A stretch of DNA of 64,000 nt from Ceratopteris richardii (GCA_020310875.1 CM035432.1:91293018-91357017); one strand, 5' to 3'. Positions 1 to 12,649 are shown, counted from the stretch's first letter. Translations and numbers: made by a program. Notes: generated by a model not told the origin, from the sequence alone.

Positions 1-584
1 TAACCTTCCAAAACCATTCATTGTAGAGGGTACAACATATCTATGTGTGTAAAAGAAAACTCTATCATGGTAAATTTTAGCAGGAGATATTTCTCGAAAG
101 ACTAGTGCACCAACATCTGCATGCAATGCCTAGAAAGTACCTATAAGACTATGAAGTAGTTGCTCTTCCACCAAAGTAGAAGGAAATATATCTGAAACAA
201 ACAAAAACATATCTAAATAGTTTAGAAATATATCTGACACAAGAAAACATAAAATATTATAGAGTAATACTTACAATTCATAGGATATCTCATTCTACTA
301 GAGTTTTCAAGTTTCATAGTTGCCATTGTAAAAACATGTTGTACAATAGCAACCATCCCATTGTCTTTGTGCTTCTTGAAGCCAAGTAACTCTTCCTTCC
401 AATGAAGATCTAAGTTTCCACAATCTCTAACTCAATGAGGCCCAACTCTAGAGGATTGCATGTACACCCATGCACCTTTGGAGTACTCATGTGATAGCCA
501 CTGTCCATCTGTGGCTTTGATATTGTGACATCTTAATGTGAGGATTTCATCTTTTGATTTCCTAGAAGCTTTAGCTATTGCCAT
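1..584 (-). pseudogene. Unrecognised split plant gene, 5' part, decayed
   Basis: Reading the minus strand from an ATG at 584-582 in good context (CTTCAATGGC) gives about 103 codons of non-repetitive, protein-like sequence beginning MAIAKASRKSKDEIL. It then meets a consensus donor (GTAAGTAT) at 274. A pyrimidine-rich acceptor (TTTGTTTCAG) ends at 192. Splicing there keeps the frame (phase 1) and continues through the window edge with sequence such as ADVGALVFREISPAKIYHD. Two in-frame stops, TGA at 432-434 and TAG at 130-132, indicate a pseudogene, or sequencing error if each is a single base. I do not recognise the family, and no transposon motif is visible. The frame is preserved across a consensus intron, which argues against chance. 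Confidence 0.45.
192..274 (-). other. Predicted 83-bp spliceosomal intron
   Basis: On the minus strand the interval starts GTAAGTATTAC and ends TTTGTTTGTTTCAG. It is AT-rich like plant introns. Removing it joins two reading frames in phase. It belongs to the decayed gene at the left edge. Confidence 0.45.
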
Positions 585-1239
585 TGAAGCTAAAGGTCTT
601 CAAGCTACAACAGTAATTTGAGATAGGAGATGTAGGTAGGTTGAAGTGTAGAAACAAGAGCTTCAATGGTGTGCTACAGAGTGAAAGTAGTGGGAGAATA
701 TGATTTTTTGGGACCTGGGTATCAAAATGTGAGGTTTAGGAGGGAAATTAACTCTTTTTTTAGTATTTTGAAAAAACCCATTTTTTCAGCTCAAAACATG
801 CATGGATTTTGAATTTGGGATCAAAAAGAGTACTTTTGACCCTAAAAAGTAATGGGGGGTCCATTTTCAGGTGTTATGATGAGTTTTTAAACTTTTTGGA
901 GACTTTGAATTTTTGGGCCCAACTGAGTTACGAGATTCCTTCTCTCTATAGAGGCAGCTCATTAAATAAGGGAGAAATATGTCCCCTCTCCCCCCTTCAA
1001 CCTAGTATTTTATAGGGCATACACTGTGGCCACCACCCTCTTCTGATTGATCCATCACGAATCACTCATTAATCTAAAAGGCCCATTCAGGCCGGTTCAT
1101 TTTTTCCCCTAATGAACTAGAACATCTAAACAGTGTCTACTTGAGTGTATATTGGAAGGTCACATTATGGGAGTTTCCAAATCTCCCATTAGTGGTGCCC
1201 ATTGAACATCAAGAAGAGAGGTCAACTTACATAAGTGAT
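585..1239. other. Non-coding interval
   Basis: I see no gene. Bases 585-700 could be 5' UTR and promoter of the minus-strand relic. The remainder is AT-rich with short homopolymers and gives only short meaningless ORFs. Confidence 0.4.
1006..1014 (-). promoter_or_regulatory. TATA-box-like motif upstream of the left-edge gene
   Basis: The minus strand reads TATAAAATA about 420 bp upstream of the putative ATG at 584. If real, the 5' UTR would be long. In this AT-rich DNA a chance match is quite possible. Confidence 0.15.
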
Positions 1240-2700
1240 GACCTAAGCTTAGAAGAAGAGGAAGAGTTGATAACTCTATTATGTGAATATCAAGACATAT
1301 TTTCCTAGACATACAAGGATTTAAAAAGGGTCGAACAAAAAAATCTATTTCAATAGAATATCTATGAACCCAATGCAAAACCCATAAAATAGAGACCACA
1401 AAATTATAATGACATTTACACTCGCAAAATAAAGGAGGATAGTGATAGACTAAAGGAAGTTTAATTAGGAGATCAAACATACTGAATGTATATCTCCCAT
1501 TGTGGTGAGTCCTAACAAAGATGGTGAGTTGCATATATGCATCAACTTGAAAACAATTAATGCTACCACTATAAGGGGAGAGCTATCTACTTCCCATTAG
1601 GGAACACGTATTGGAAAATGTCATTGACACGGAATATTACAACTTCATTGATGGATTCTCAAACTACAAGCATGCAACAATCAGACTAGAAGACCAAAAC
1701 AAGATGGCCTTCACCATTGAGTGGGGCATATATGCTTTTTTGATCATGTCTTTTGGCCTCACTAATGCACCAGTCGCTTTCCAATAGTTGATGTTCCATC
1801 TCTTTGAAGAATCCCTACAAAAGACTTTGGAAGCCTATGTGGAGGACCTTTATGTGCACTCAAACAAAAGCACATATCACATCCCTTATTTGTAGCAAAT
1901 CTTTGAAAAATATAGAGAATATTGAATGGGTCCTGGTCTATAGAAATTTGTGTTTATGATGCGAGAGGGTAAGACCTTGGGTCACATAGTTTCTAAGAAT
2001 GGGATCTACACAAATGAGAACAAGATTAGAGCCATAAGTGAGCTAGCATGACCGAAGAATGCTAAAGAGGTACATGGCTTTATGAGCCGTTTGGGTATTA
2101 CAAAAATTTTATCCACATACACTATAATCACAAAGCCTCTTTATGTTCTTCTAGCAAATTTGGAATGCACTGATGAATGTGAAGCCTCTGTCCTTGATCT
2201 TACACAACAATTGTGCTCAATACCCATACTAACCACACCAAATTGGAACAAGTTGCTCCATGTTCATGTAGATGCATCCAAGTATGCTATTGGATGTGTG
2301 CTACCAAAACAAACAGAGAGGAAAGTCTAGACTTATTGATTGCTTATGCTAGCAAGAAACTAAATGTTATAGAAAGACATTTTACAACCATTTAATGTGA
2401 GGTATTAAGTATGGTGTATGCAATAAAAATGTTCAAACACTATCTTTTAGACAAAAACTTTAAATTGTTCATGGATCATCAAGATCTATTATATTTGGTC
2501 AATAAACATTGCAACACAGGATGCTTAGTAAGATGGTTTCTTTTATAGATGGAGTATAGTCTGGAGGTGGTAGTAAAGGAAGGAGAAACACACTTATGGG
2601 CTGACCATCTTTCTCAACTCACCATAGGTGAATCATTAGAATGAGTGTCAAATGAAGTACTTGATGCTTATCTCTTCAATCTAAAAGTAGCTTCGAAGTG
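1240..2700 (+). pseudogene. Ty3/Gypsy pol relic (reverse transcriptase and RNase H)
   Basis: The plus strand, read across several frames, shows the Gypsy pol order. There is an EEEELITLLCEYQDIFS linker near 1250, then EPNAKPIK near 1370. The RT palm follows, with YYNFIDGFSNYKHATI and MSFGLTNAP near 1640-1790 and a YVEDLYVHS box near 1840. That box stands where YLDDxxVYS is expected, so one catalytic Asp is replaced. The RNase H region (LHVHVDASKYAIGCVL, near 2255-2310) and WADHLSQL (near 2610) come after. Stops and frameshifts are frequent. No LTRs, gag or convincing integrase were found, so this is an ancient internal fragment. Confidence 0.8.
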
Positions 2701-4756
2701 GGACCAATCTTTAGTATCAATCTTAACTTTTGGTCCTTCACACAAGTTTTTGAGAATTAAAGAAGGCAAAGTACTATGATAATAGAGATACCAATTGGTA
2801 GCAAGAAGTTTAAACTGAGAAGAAAAACATAGTATTTTTTTTGTTGTGTTGATGAAGAACAAGAAAGCCTGCTACAATAAGCATAAGTAGGGTTCCTAGG
2901 AATCTACCATTCTAAACAATGAACATTACAAAACCTCAAATTCTTATGAATGTATCAAAACTCAATGGAAAATGTACATTTGCTCTTGAAGTAGTGCCCT
3001 ACTTGCACTACCAATCCTCTAGTGGAACATGCTACCCTCTGTCATATCTCTTTGGCACCAGAGTGGAGCATTCCATTGGTAGAATACTTACATTAGGCAC
3101 TTCCCTTCTAGGGACTACACTAGCTAGACAATGAAGCCTTGCTCAAGAAGTTCACGGCTATGCATTGGTTCGAGATAACCTGTATATAAGAGTTTGAGAT
3201 GGTTATTGTAGATTTTGTTTACGAAGAAAATCAGACATAGGGCTATCGATGAGTTCGTCAACATCTATGGATAGATTAATTTCCCTCATTACTTCATACT
3301 CATGCTAATGCATTAATTAGGGACATATTTTCGTCTCCCTAGGCATGGATTTCCTTCCTTCACATGGAATATCCACAAGATGCATGAAAACGAGGACATT
3401 GTGTTAAAATGATCATAGTAGTGTTTTTAATGAGAACTTAAAATTTCACATCATATCATAGTAGATGAACATTTATTAGCAGAATTTCACATTTAGGTCA
3501 TCATATCATTTTTGCAGAATATCCCCAATCTTCTAAAGGTTGCATGAATATTTTAAGCATCAACATAACATGAAAAATAATCATATTGAACTCTTTAACA
3601 CTGTATATTACCCTACATTCACATATCAAACGTTCATATCCTAAATGATCCTAAGGTTTATCTTGCATCTCAATACTCTCTAGTACATCGTTTATGAAAT
3701 ATAACACATGGATTCAATTTTTCTTCACTTAGACTGTCACCAAACATGCATTTAAATGGGTCTAATTCTCTAACCTTGTAGCAATGAACTTAGCGATTTC
3801 AATCTCCATACCTCGAACTATCATAGCTTCTTGTTGATCCTTTATAGGCCATCAACAACTATAGATATGAGCAACTTTCATGATCAAGATACTGTGAACA
3901 AATATCAGGAACAACTATCATCGTTCAGATATTGAGAACAACCTTCATGATGTAGATATTATTGCTCATGTATCTAAAAATGGAATGGAAATGTAGATAC
4001 CATGAGCAACTAATCATGGAACGGAAATGTAGATACATGAGATTTTTCATGTGTGTAATGATCGATTAGAAATGTAGCTATCCACCATTTAATACTGCAT
4101 ATCAAAGTATATTTCTTTATTGTATATCAAAGCAAGCTATATATTATAAGCCATTTAATATTGCAGCCATCTTCTCCAAATCCATAAAACTACATTCATG
4201 GTGTCACTTCCTCGGAAATAGGTAAATATTATTCTTTTCACCATAATCCGATAGATTTAAGTTGAGAAATCAAATAGAACCCTCAACAAACGTATATCCT
4301 AAAGTAAAGAGTGACACGGGAAACTTTTACTTGTTCATATCCATAATAAGAATAAATGGCATTGAAAGTAGGGAATGTATGTGATCGTTTGCCCTGACCT
4401 CGGTTCTAAGCATGTTACAGAATAGATGAAAAGTAAACGGATGGCCCATGTGGCAGATGAAAATATCATTGACCTTCTCTATAACATGATATAAACCTAC
4501 GTTGTCCCCATGCAACTTGCTTTTCAACTTTGCTGCTACTATACTTTGTCCAATCCTTTCTCTCGTTTGTGGGATATAGGGGATCTCATGGGTGCTTTGC
4601 CCCTTCACTATATTTGTGAGTTCTTTTATTAATTAAAGGATGGTAGAAGAGACCTCCGGCTCAACGTCCTTTTTGAAAAACAAAAGATTATATTTTGACG
4701 ATCTACAACGCCCTTCGATTTTGAAGGTTATCTAAACATAGCACCTATATTACATT
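2701..4756. other. AT-rich interval without a recognisable gene
   Basis: The first few hundred bases may be the decayed downstream part of the Gypsy element, but no integrase motif is readable. Around 3960-4045 a short unit (ATGGAAATGTAGATACC-like) occurs twice imperfectly. Otherwise I see nothing. Confidence 0.4.
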
Positions 4757-5860
4757 TTTTTTTTTTTAATCAAAAGGAAGTTTGGGAGTAGACTTTAATT
4801 AATAATGAAGAAAAAGATACAAGTGAATGGGACTAGTGCCCTCAGGACCTCCCGAATCTCACATAGCAAGGACAGAACTTACGGATCTAGAGTGCATTGC
4901 AAATGAGGATAATAACCCTCTCGTCCCCCTCATGTGGGGCCCACTTGGATATAAGCTTGTTGCTCTGGATGAAAAACACTTTATGATGCCTAAAGGGTGA
5001 GGCCCTCTTGCAGTTGAAGATTCTTTTGCCAAGGAGGAACAACTACTTCTCGATCGACCACTCTTTAGGACGGTGTCCAAAATTGTATGCACACTGCTCC
5101 TTTCAAATCTTCGAGACAGTTTCCCCTCTTATAGCATTTCAGAGTGTAATTCTTATAGCATTCCAGAGTGTAATTTATGAAGGTCTAATAAAAACTATGA
5201 GCATAGTTTAAGGTCCAAATGGCCAAAACGGGTAATACAACCGTCAGAAAACAACTCGATCGACCACTCTTTAGGACGGTGTCCAAAATTGTATGCACAC
5301 TGCTCCTTTCAAATCTTCGAGAGAGTTTCCCCTCTTATAGCATTTCAGAGTGTAATTCTTATAGCATTCCAGAGTGTAATTTATGAAGGTCTTATAAAAA
5401 CTATGAGCATAGTTTAAGGTCCAAATGGCCAAAACGGGTAATACAACCGTCAGAAAACAACTATGCGTGCTATGGAGAGGATGCGACCTCGTGGGTCGTT
5501 TCCTCTTACAAGTTACATCTATCTTGAAGACCTCCCATACTATCCTAGGAGAAGCGATGGACTGCTTGGGGGAATGGAAGCTATGGAAGGAGATATGTAT
5601 GATTCATTTGGACAACTCTCCAGACCTCTGCTACATTGAGAATTCCAACTTACATGTTCAGCAACTCCAGAATATAGATGCTGGAGGGCGTCGACAAACT
5701 GTCCGCAATGCTGCTCGCGTAGTTTACATGGAAATGAAGTCGCCATGTTCAGCTTTGTGGAGAAACTCCATAGTATGCCCATTAGAGTATGAGGCATGAT
5801 CTGTTCCGCGATCTTGTAAATGCTTAACATAGAAGGGAAATGAAAAGTTGGACAAATCAT
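4757..5860 (-). mobile_element. LINE 3'-end fragment with poly(A) end at 4757
   Basis: A T-run at 4757-4768 is followed by a terminus matching the minus-strand reading of the LINE 3' end at 36,430-36,590: an aaggaagtt block, an agactttaatta block, a gggactagtgccc block, then a cccacatgagg block. The fragment continues toward the coding end through ctcgatcgaccactctttagg. It carries an internal 206-bp tandem duplication and has lost the RT. It is 5'-truncated and non-functional. Confidence 0.75.
5049..5460. repeat. Two-copy 206-bp tandem duplication
   Basis: Copy one (5049-5254) and copy two (5255-5460) both start ctcgatcgaccactctttag and end gtcagaaaacaa. They differ at only a few positions (for example gagacag versus gagagag). 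Each copy holds a smaller internal repeat, cagagtgtaatt, twice. The near-identity marks a recent duplication inside an old LINE fragment. Confidence 0.9.
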
Positions 5861-6894
5861 TTATTTTAGAGGTCAATGGTACAATTGTGGGGCAGCGGGC
5901 TGATGAGCGATGCTGGAGAAGAAGAAGCCGTCGTCGTTCGTGTTTGGAAGCAAGTCTCTTTCAGGAAATCGCGTAAGTGTGTTGTGGACAGCCATAGCCA
6001 TAGCTAGAGCATAAGTGGGTCGCATAAGAAACTTGTAGACAGCCATAGCTAGAGCCACAAAGTCAATGTAGCTATTAAGGGTCTCTCCCGTTTAAAGGAG
6101 GGGCACGTAGATTCGTTCGGGTGATCGAACTACCCTTTTCGGATCACCGATCGGAGTAATAAGGGCATATGTTTGATACACTCAATGAAACGAGTCACCT
6201 TTCTTATGGGCACATGCATGCTGATCACCGTAGAGAATGAGCAACATCATATTCAACAAATTAATTTATTCATAAAACAAAAGGGTTATAGCTTTAGGGT
6301 GGCGGAACATATAAAAACAGCCAGGTGAGAGTCCATTCAGCTCACCCAAAGACTAACTAACCGTACAAGTCATATCCCTCTATTATATGCTAGTACATTT
6401 TCCGCAGAACTAGGGGTGACCTTATTGCCATCTGCCCCTCGGGCCTCGTCTCTCTCTCTCTCCCTCTCTCTCTGGCTGGAAGTCTTGTGTTTATATTGAA
6501 GGTGAGGCTCGATGTTCAAGAAGTCGTCGGGACTGCATTTTGCCGCGTTTGAAGAAGTCGCTAACTTAGGAGACGTGGCAACAAGCTATTGGCAGAGTTT
6601 TTCAACCTTCCTGTTGAAAAGTCGTGGCAACAAGAGGTTGCGAGTTGCGACTCGCGAGTCGCGACTCTCGATTTCCAAAAAGATATCGTGGCATTGAGAT
6701 GTCAAGAATGGGCAAGGAGTCACCGTGTGCAAAAGTTGCACCAAGTGCGAAGATTTTGATATCTTTAAAATGTCGTGTCATTCAAATAGTTGGCCATTAA
6801 AAAAAAGTCGTCAGCTTCAGGAGACCACAATACATTTATTTTTGCAAAAGCACTTTAAATTATTACTAAAATTCAAAGCGGTTCAAGAGCATTA
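5861..6894. other. Unclassified interval with short repeats and a palindrome
   Basis: There is a short repeated piece (gacagccatagc) near 5988-6055. A (CT)n-rich tract lies at 6448-6474, and a perfect 16-bp palindrome at 6647-6662. A 61-codon frame at 6512-6697 has no recognisable features. No gene can be supported. Confidence 0.4.
6647..6662. repeat. Perfect 16-bp palindrome
   Basis: The sequence GCGACTCGCGAGTCGC is self-complementary, and the flanks extend the symmetry to about 26 bp with one mismatched pair. It is strikingly GC-rich and CpG-rich for this AT-rich neighbourhood. Its function is unknown. Confidence 0.8.
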
Positions 6895-8400
6895 GAGGGA
6901 GATGCGAAGTAGGTTGATGATGTTTTCATTCCCTTCATGAGGGGATTCACTTGCCCTTCAACTTATTGTTTTCTCACTTTGTAGTGTTTGGAAGGGGGAG
7001 AACTTTGAGACTTCTCTAAAAACCATTCTCTTGGGGGGGGGGGCTGAAGTTTGTCGCACATCTTTCTTTCCAAATTTTTCATAATGCTTTGCTTCTAATG
7101 GCATTCTAGAGAGCTATTGAGCAACAGATGGCTTCTCAGTGAAGCAGTTAGTTCTAGTTGATTTGATTATCAACAATAGGGACTTGTTGATAACCTACTA
7201 GATCCCGATGTTCTTTGGGCGAGAAAAGAAAAGATGACCTATGCTTTCCCTACCACAAAAACATCTCTTGCACCAAGGAGGGGGCACCATAAATTTTACT
7301 CACTCTTCTCATTGGTCAAAATCCTTTTGTAAAGAATCTGCTGCATAAGAACCGCTTTCTTTAAAAAAAAAGTGCTATATCTTATTTTATATTCCAAAAG
7401 TACCTAATATTATCATAACTTTGGACCTTGTCCCCAACACATTATAAAATCCTCCACCCCCCTTTTTTAACACAATTTCCCTCCTAAAAAATATGCTTCA
7501 AGGTACAACTATATAATAATGTTTACCTCGAGACCAGGGTCCAAATTGAGGATCATGGTTTTCATCTTTTTGATTCGCCTCTTTTATAAAAAACAAATCC
7601 TATTTAAGAGTGCATCTAGAAAAATAGAAATCCATGTATGGTCTAATCTTTGCTCAAAGCATTCTAAGTACCATGTAACTTTGCACTTGGTAGGCTGAAT
7701 CTAGTGAAAGTATGGTTACAACGATAAGGGTGGACTAAACATCCTTGCCCAATTCATTGTCTCAATATGATAATGTAACACCTCATGTTCCAGACCACCA
7801 ATCCCATGCTTACTGCATTGTGTAATGAATTTTGATTTAACCAAAATTTATTTAAGTCTTAAAACATTGGACTAGAAATTGAACATTGTGCCAAATTAGC
7901 AACCTCCGAAACATCCCATTCATTGATTCTATGCTCGAGGTACCAGTCTTCATAGTCCACTCTTTGATTATGGCCGATGTCCTCAAATTTGATCCAATTT
8001 CTTCTATCTTGGTTCCAAAGGTGGTTCCATTGGAAAAAGCCTTTTGACCAAATCTTCTTAATTCTTTGGAAATTTTCTTTTTCAACATCCTTGATGCCAA
8101 CAATAGGAAACCATATAGAGCCATTTTCTTGGATGCCATTGCCCACTTCCAATCTTTCGTGACGGAGTAGAAGGGCTTCATCTTATTCCAAGCTTTCCAT
8201 AAAGAGAAATTATATCCGATCCCCTAGAGACCATTGGAAATAGAGAGGAGATGAGCATGATCCATTCAAGTTCTTTCCATCTAGGGATAGAGAAGATGGA
8301 TAGGTTTCGGTAGTTCTTGAAGATAAGCCTTGCCCAAGATTCCTTATCATTATCCAAGGTGTTGGGGATCGAGAATCACAAAGCTATTTTGGAAATTCAA
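6895..8400 (-). pseudogene. LINE 3' coding relic
   Basis: The minus strand around 8160-7900 reads WKWAM, then ENGSIWFPIVGIKDVE and WNQDRRNWIKFEDIGHN. These correspond to WKWAAGIRQNDSIWFPISGLREVE and the following residues in the better-preserved LINE at 34.1-36.6 kb. Sequence at 6960-7180 matches the end of that LINE (tttctcaatcgacc and cattc-type blocks), including a G-run at 7033-7043. Frames are broken several times, and the RT core is missing beyond about 8400. Confidence 0.75.
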
Positions 8401-9227
8401 GAAAGAGAGAGAGGACAAGAGGGGTTTTGACTAATGGAAGCTGAGGATCAAGATGAATGTGCGAACACAAGCAAAGAGTCAAGTGGCAGTCCAAAATGTC
8501 CTAAATTTATCCATCTAGCTGAACATTTACACACAAATCCCACATTCTATATTTAAGTCTACAAGCTAATATCTATGTTGACTCCATATTTGTGTGAGTT
8601 AAGAAGCCTTCGAGCTTTAACAATGATTCCCTTGTGAGATTATAGGATTTTTTTTTTTTTGCACTCAATTTGGAGGTCAAATGGGGATTTATGACCTCTT
8701 TTAGCTAGGGTGGCTATAAGAGTTCCAACAAGGTTACTTTTTAAGAGAAGCCCATGAAAGTGAGATCATACTCACTTTTAAGTTCCTTTCTTTTGTTCTC
8801 CCTAATCAATTCTGCATTTCGTGGAGCTCTCTTGTATGTGCATGTCCATGCCCAAGGTGAACATCATTCCAACAACTCATCTCTTGAATAGAAAATTTTT
8901 GGGCGAGAATCTATTGTTTGATGCCGATGTGCAAATGTATCTTGTTCATAGGTTTATTGCTCAAACACTTTGGTTTTGTTTCAAGGGAGGCATCTTGTGA
9001 GTCATAGTGCTCTTGGACTTTTTCAAGATGTACATTTTGGGAACGCATATTCACTCTTCACTTTTATTGATAAACAGAGATAGTTAGAAATGGTAGGAAT
9101 GATATCTCTGTTTATCAACATCTTCATCATTAGGTTCCTCTTGAAAATTTTTGTAAATTTATGTTTTTGGTTCAATGTCCTTTCATTCAACTTTCTACGA
9201 AAGTGCAAACATGTTTTTTTTTTGTTG
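8401..9227. other. Unclassified interval with a 16-bp hairpin
   Basis: No coding sequence is recognisable. It includes a T-run at 8648-8661 and a perfect inverted repeat at 9067-9118 just before the Copia A coding remnant starts. Confidence 0.4.
9067..9118. repeat. Perfect 16-bp inverted repeat with 20-base loop
   Basis: The sequence ttgataaacagagata at 9067-9082 is exactly complementary to tatctctgtttatcaa at 9103-9118. A transcript from either strand would form a 16-bp stem. This may be the remains of a fold-back element. Confidence 0.8.
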
Positions 9228-12200
9228 GAAAAATGGTTGACCAAGGATTACAAGTTAGGTTCAATGCTGATGGGTTATATGTAGAAGAGTACAAACAAGG
9301 TGGATGATTGATTGCCAAAGGAAAGAAAGTGGGTAGGATGTTCACCATACATGTGAAAATTCCTAAAATGAATCCAACCATCTTTGCAAAAGGTGCAAGA
9401 GTTATTGTTGATATAGAGATCTGGCATAAACGAATTGGACATGCAAACTTGTAGAGGCTGAAATTGATGCAGTCTAAGGAGACTCTCACTGGACTACCAA
9501 ATTTCAAAGTTTCAAAAATGCAAAAAGTATGTGCAACATGTCAATTTGGTAAATAGTCAAGAACATCATTTCTGCATGACAAGCATGTTAGTGAGAATGT
9601 GCTAGAAATAGTACATACAATTGTTTGGGGTCGTACAAAGACCACATCTATGGGTAGTTGCAGGTTTTATGTTACTTTAATTCATGACCATACATAGAAT
9701 TATGGGTATATTTCATGAAAGAGAAGAGTGAGGTGTTCACTCACTTCCACAATTTTAAGGCTATGGTGGAAAACTAGACATGAAATTATATTCAGACATT
9801 AAAGTTTGATGGAGGAGTTGAATATATATCAAATGAGTTCAGCAAATTTCGAAAAAGTCATGGAATTCGACGTCAATTTTCATGTAGGTACACATCACAA
9901 TAGAATGACATTGCTGAATGAAAAATAGACATATTGCAAAAATAGCGAGAGCATTGATGGCTGAGAAGAATATGCCTCATTGTTATTGGGCAGAAGCTGT
10001 GCACACTACTGCATACATCATGAATAGAACTCCGACTGCTACTATACATCAAGTTACACCTGAGGAGAAGTTCACAAGTAAAAGGGAAAACTTATCACAT
10101 ATGATTTTTTTTTTGGCTATATTGCATATGCAATTATTCCAGATGAGTTGAAGACAAAGCTTGATCCAAAAGCAGAAAATATATTTTGATTGGGTACTTC
10201 CTTGAGCAAAAGGGATATAAATCTTATAACCCACTCACAAGAAAGATGAAGGTAAGCAGATATGTGGTATTTAATGAAATATCAAGCTTCTATGCAGATG
10301 CCAAGATGGAATTGATCTTGAACCAAATGACAACAAAAATGTTGAAAAATCAAGTGTAGAATCTCAAGTTTTGAGTGGACTAGATGCATCACCAAGCAAT
10401 AGTTCCAACTGAGATCCATGGAGTGGAAGATTGCATGGAAATTTTAGTCCAACAAATTCATCAACTACATCAAATAAAGGTAAAGAAAAGCTTTTGGCTG
10501 GTAGTAAAACATCTACAGGTTTTGAAGACATTGATGGAGATTCAAGCAGTTCAGAAAAGAGCCTTGATGAGGAGCTTGGATTGCCCTCTGTGAAGACTCT
10601 ACGAGTAAGAAAGGTACATGCAAATGATACAAGGAGAAGTGACCCAAGACCAAGAAGATCTTGGAGGCTTCGAAATTTATTGCAACAATTGACATACGAA
10701 AGTTACATGGGTTGTCATTATGACTACATGGCAAAGGTAATAGACGATGTTGAACCCTCTTGTTTTGAAGATGCAATCGGAAATGTAGATTGGGAGATAG
10801 CTATGGATGAGGAGATGGCTGCACTTTATGGAAACAAAACATGGAAGCTAGCTCCATTGCCTCAAGGAAAGAAACCCATAGGTTGCAAATGGGTTTACAA
10901 CATAAAGCATAATGCTGATGGTAGCATAAAGAGGTATAAACCATGATTAGTAGCAAAGGGATATGCAAAAACATATGACATTGATTATGAGGAAACATTC
11001 AGCCATGTATCAAAAATGTCTATTGTCAGAGCACTTGTTGCATTAGCTACAGCAAAAGGATGGACTTTGCATCAAATGGATGTGAAGAAAGCCGTCCTAC
11101 ATGGTAAGCTATAGGAAGAAGTATACATGGACCAGCCTCAAGGATATGAAAATTCAAAGCACCCAGAACATGTTTGCAGGTTGCAAAAGGCTTTGAATGG
11201 GCTTAAACAAGCCCCTCGTGCTTGACATGCAAGGATTCCTGATTACTTAACCACCATTGGGTTTTCTATGTGTGATGTAAATCATTCACTATATGCAAGG
11301 AAGGGTGATGATGGCATCACAATTGTGGTTATTTATGTTGATGACTTGATTGTAGGAGTTGAAGCAAGAATTAAAGAGGTAAAGCAACCCCTTATGCAGG
11401 AATTCGACATGAGAGATCTTGGTGTGCTACACTATTTATTGGGCATTGAGTTTATACATACAGAAATAGGTATATGGATGTCGCAAAGGCAATATGGCTT
11501 GAGTATTCTAAAAAAGTATGGTATCACTGATTGTAAGCCAATTTCTATGCCATTAGATCAGAATTTGAAGTTGGATACTACATCAAGTGAAGCATTGGAA
11601 AATGCTACTATGTACAGAAAAATTGTGGGAAGTTTGATATATCTCACAATTATAAGGCCTAATCTAAGATACATTATTGGACTTGAAAGTCAATTTATGT
11701 AGGTTCCTAGGAAGCCACATCTAGATGCGTTGAGGTGCACTTTATATTATGTGAGTGCTACTTTGGATTATGCATTGTTTTATGAAGCTGGTGTAGACTT
11801 AGAGGTTCATGGATACACTGATGCAAATTGGGCTGGTAGCATTCTAGATAGACAATCTACTAGTGGCTTTTTATTCTCAATTGCGAGTGTAGCTACTACA
11901 TGGAGTAGTAAGAAGCAACCCACTGTTGTTTTGTCGAGTACATGCTGAGTATAGAGGTGCTTCAATGGGAGCATGTGAGTCATCATGGCTAGAGATGCTA
12001 CTTGTAGATTTAGGTGTGGAACTGCAAAAGCTTATAACCATCTATTGTGATAATCTTAACAGCATATAGTTAGCAAGGAACCCCGTTTTTCATGCTAGAA
12101 CAAAGCATATCGAGGTACATTGTCACTTCATCAGAGAGAGGGTATTAGCAGGTGATATTGATCTTGTTTATGTGAGAACAGATGAGCAAGTTGTTAATAT

Positions 12201-12286
12201 TTTCACTAAAGCACTTGGAGTAGAGAAGCTCAAGAAGCAGAGAAGATGCTTGGATTAGAGGACATGACGTTGAGCTTGAGGGGGAA
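9228..12286 (+). pseudogene. Copia A pol relic (integrase, RT, RNase H)
   Basis: The plus strand follows Ty1/Copia order. A GAG-pre-integrase domain (WHKRIGHANL near 9423, CATCQFGK near 9535) comes first. Integrase follows (SDGGVEY-equivalent near 9800; KNRHIAKIARALMAEKNMPHCYWAEAVHT near 9920 onward). The RT has WKLAPLPQGKKPIGCKWVYNIK near 10840 and a VIYVDDLIVG box at about 11330. RNase H (TDANWAGS, RQSTSGFLF near 11820) and the terminal FTKALG segment near 12200 close the order. Frameshifts and stops are spread through integrase, RT and RNase H. Gag and the 5' LTR are missing. A polypurine tract, TTGAGGGGGAA, ends at 12,286. Confidence 0.9.
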
Positions 12287-12634
12287 TGTTGAGATATCAA
12301 GCTCAACATGTGATGATCCAAGATGACACATATCACTTTCCATTTCTCTGAGATGTATAGTGGGCCTGTTGAAATATGCCAGTATTAGGATTTTCCTTAT
12401 GTACCGTTCTTAATATATTGCACTTGTTGTATTGTTGCTTTTAGGTCATTCTTGTACATTCCTTTTATGTAATAGAAGAAGAAGAAGAAGAAGATCATTC
12501 TTCCTTGCCTTAATCTGTGTGCTTCTCTTTCATTGTGAGAGTGTGTGTGTGAGCTCTCTTCCTTATCTCCTTCCTCATGATAGTTTACACCTCAAATACA
12601 TGAATTTGCTAAAAGGAAGAACATTTCTCTCATG
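12287..12634 (+). mobile_element. Probable 3' LTR of Copia A
   Basis: It begins TGTTGAGATATC directly after the polypurine tract, as expected for a 3' LTR. It contains a (GAA)n-type run at about 12,473-12,495. The right boundary is estimated (tctctca, about 12,634), because no 5' LTR is present for comparison and a different Copia relic begins shortly after. Confidence 0.6.
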
Positions 12635-12649
12635 AAAATGTTAAGATGT

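Noticed and set aside
1160..1534. 124-codon minus-strand ORF
   Set aside because: Shadow of the plus-strand Gypsy pol relic.
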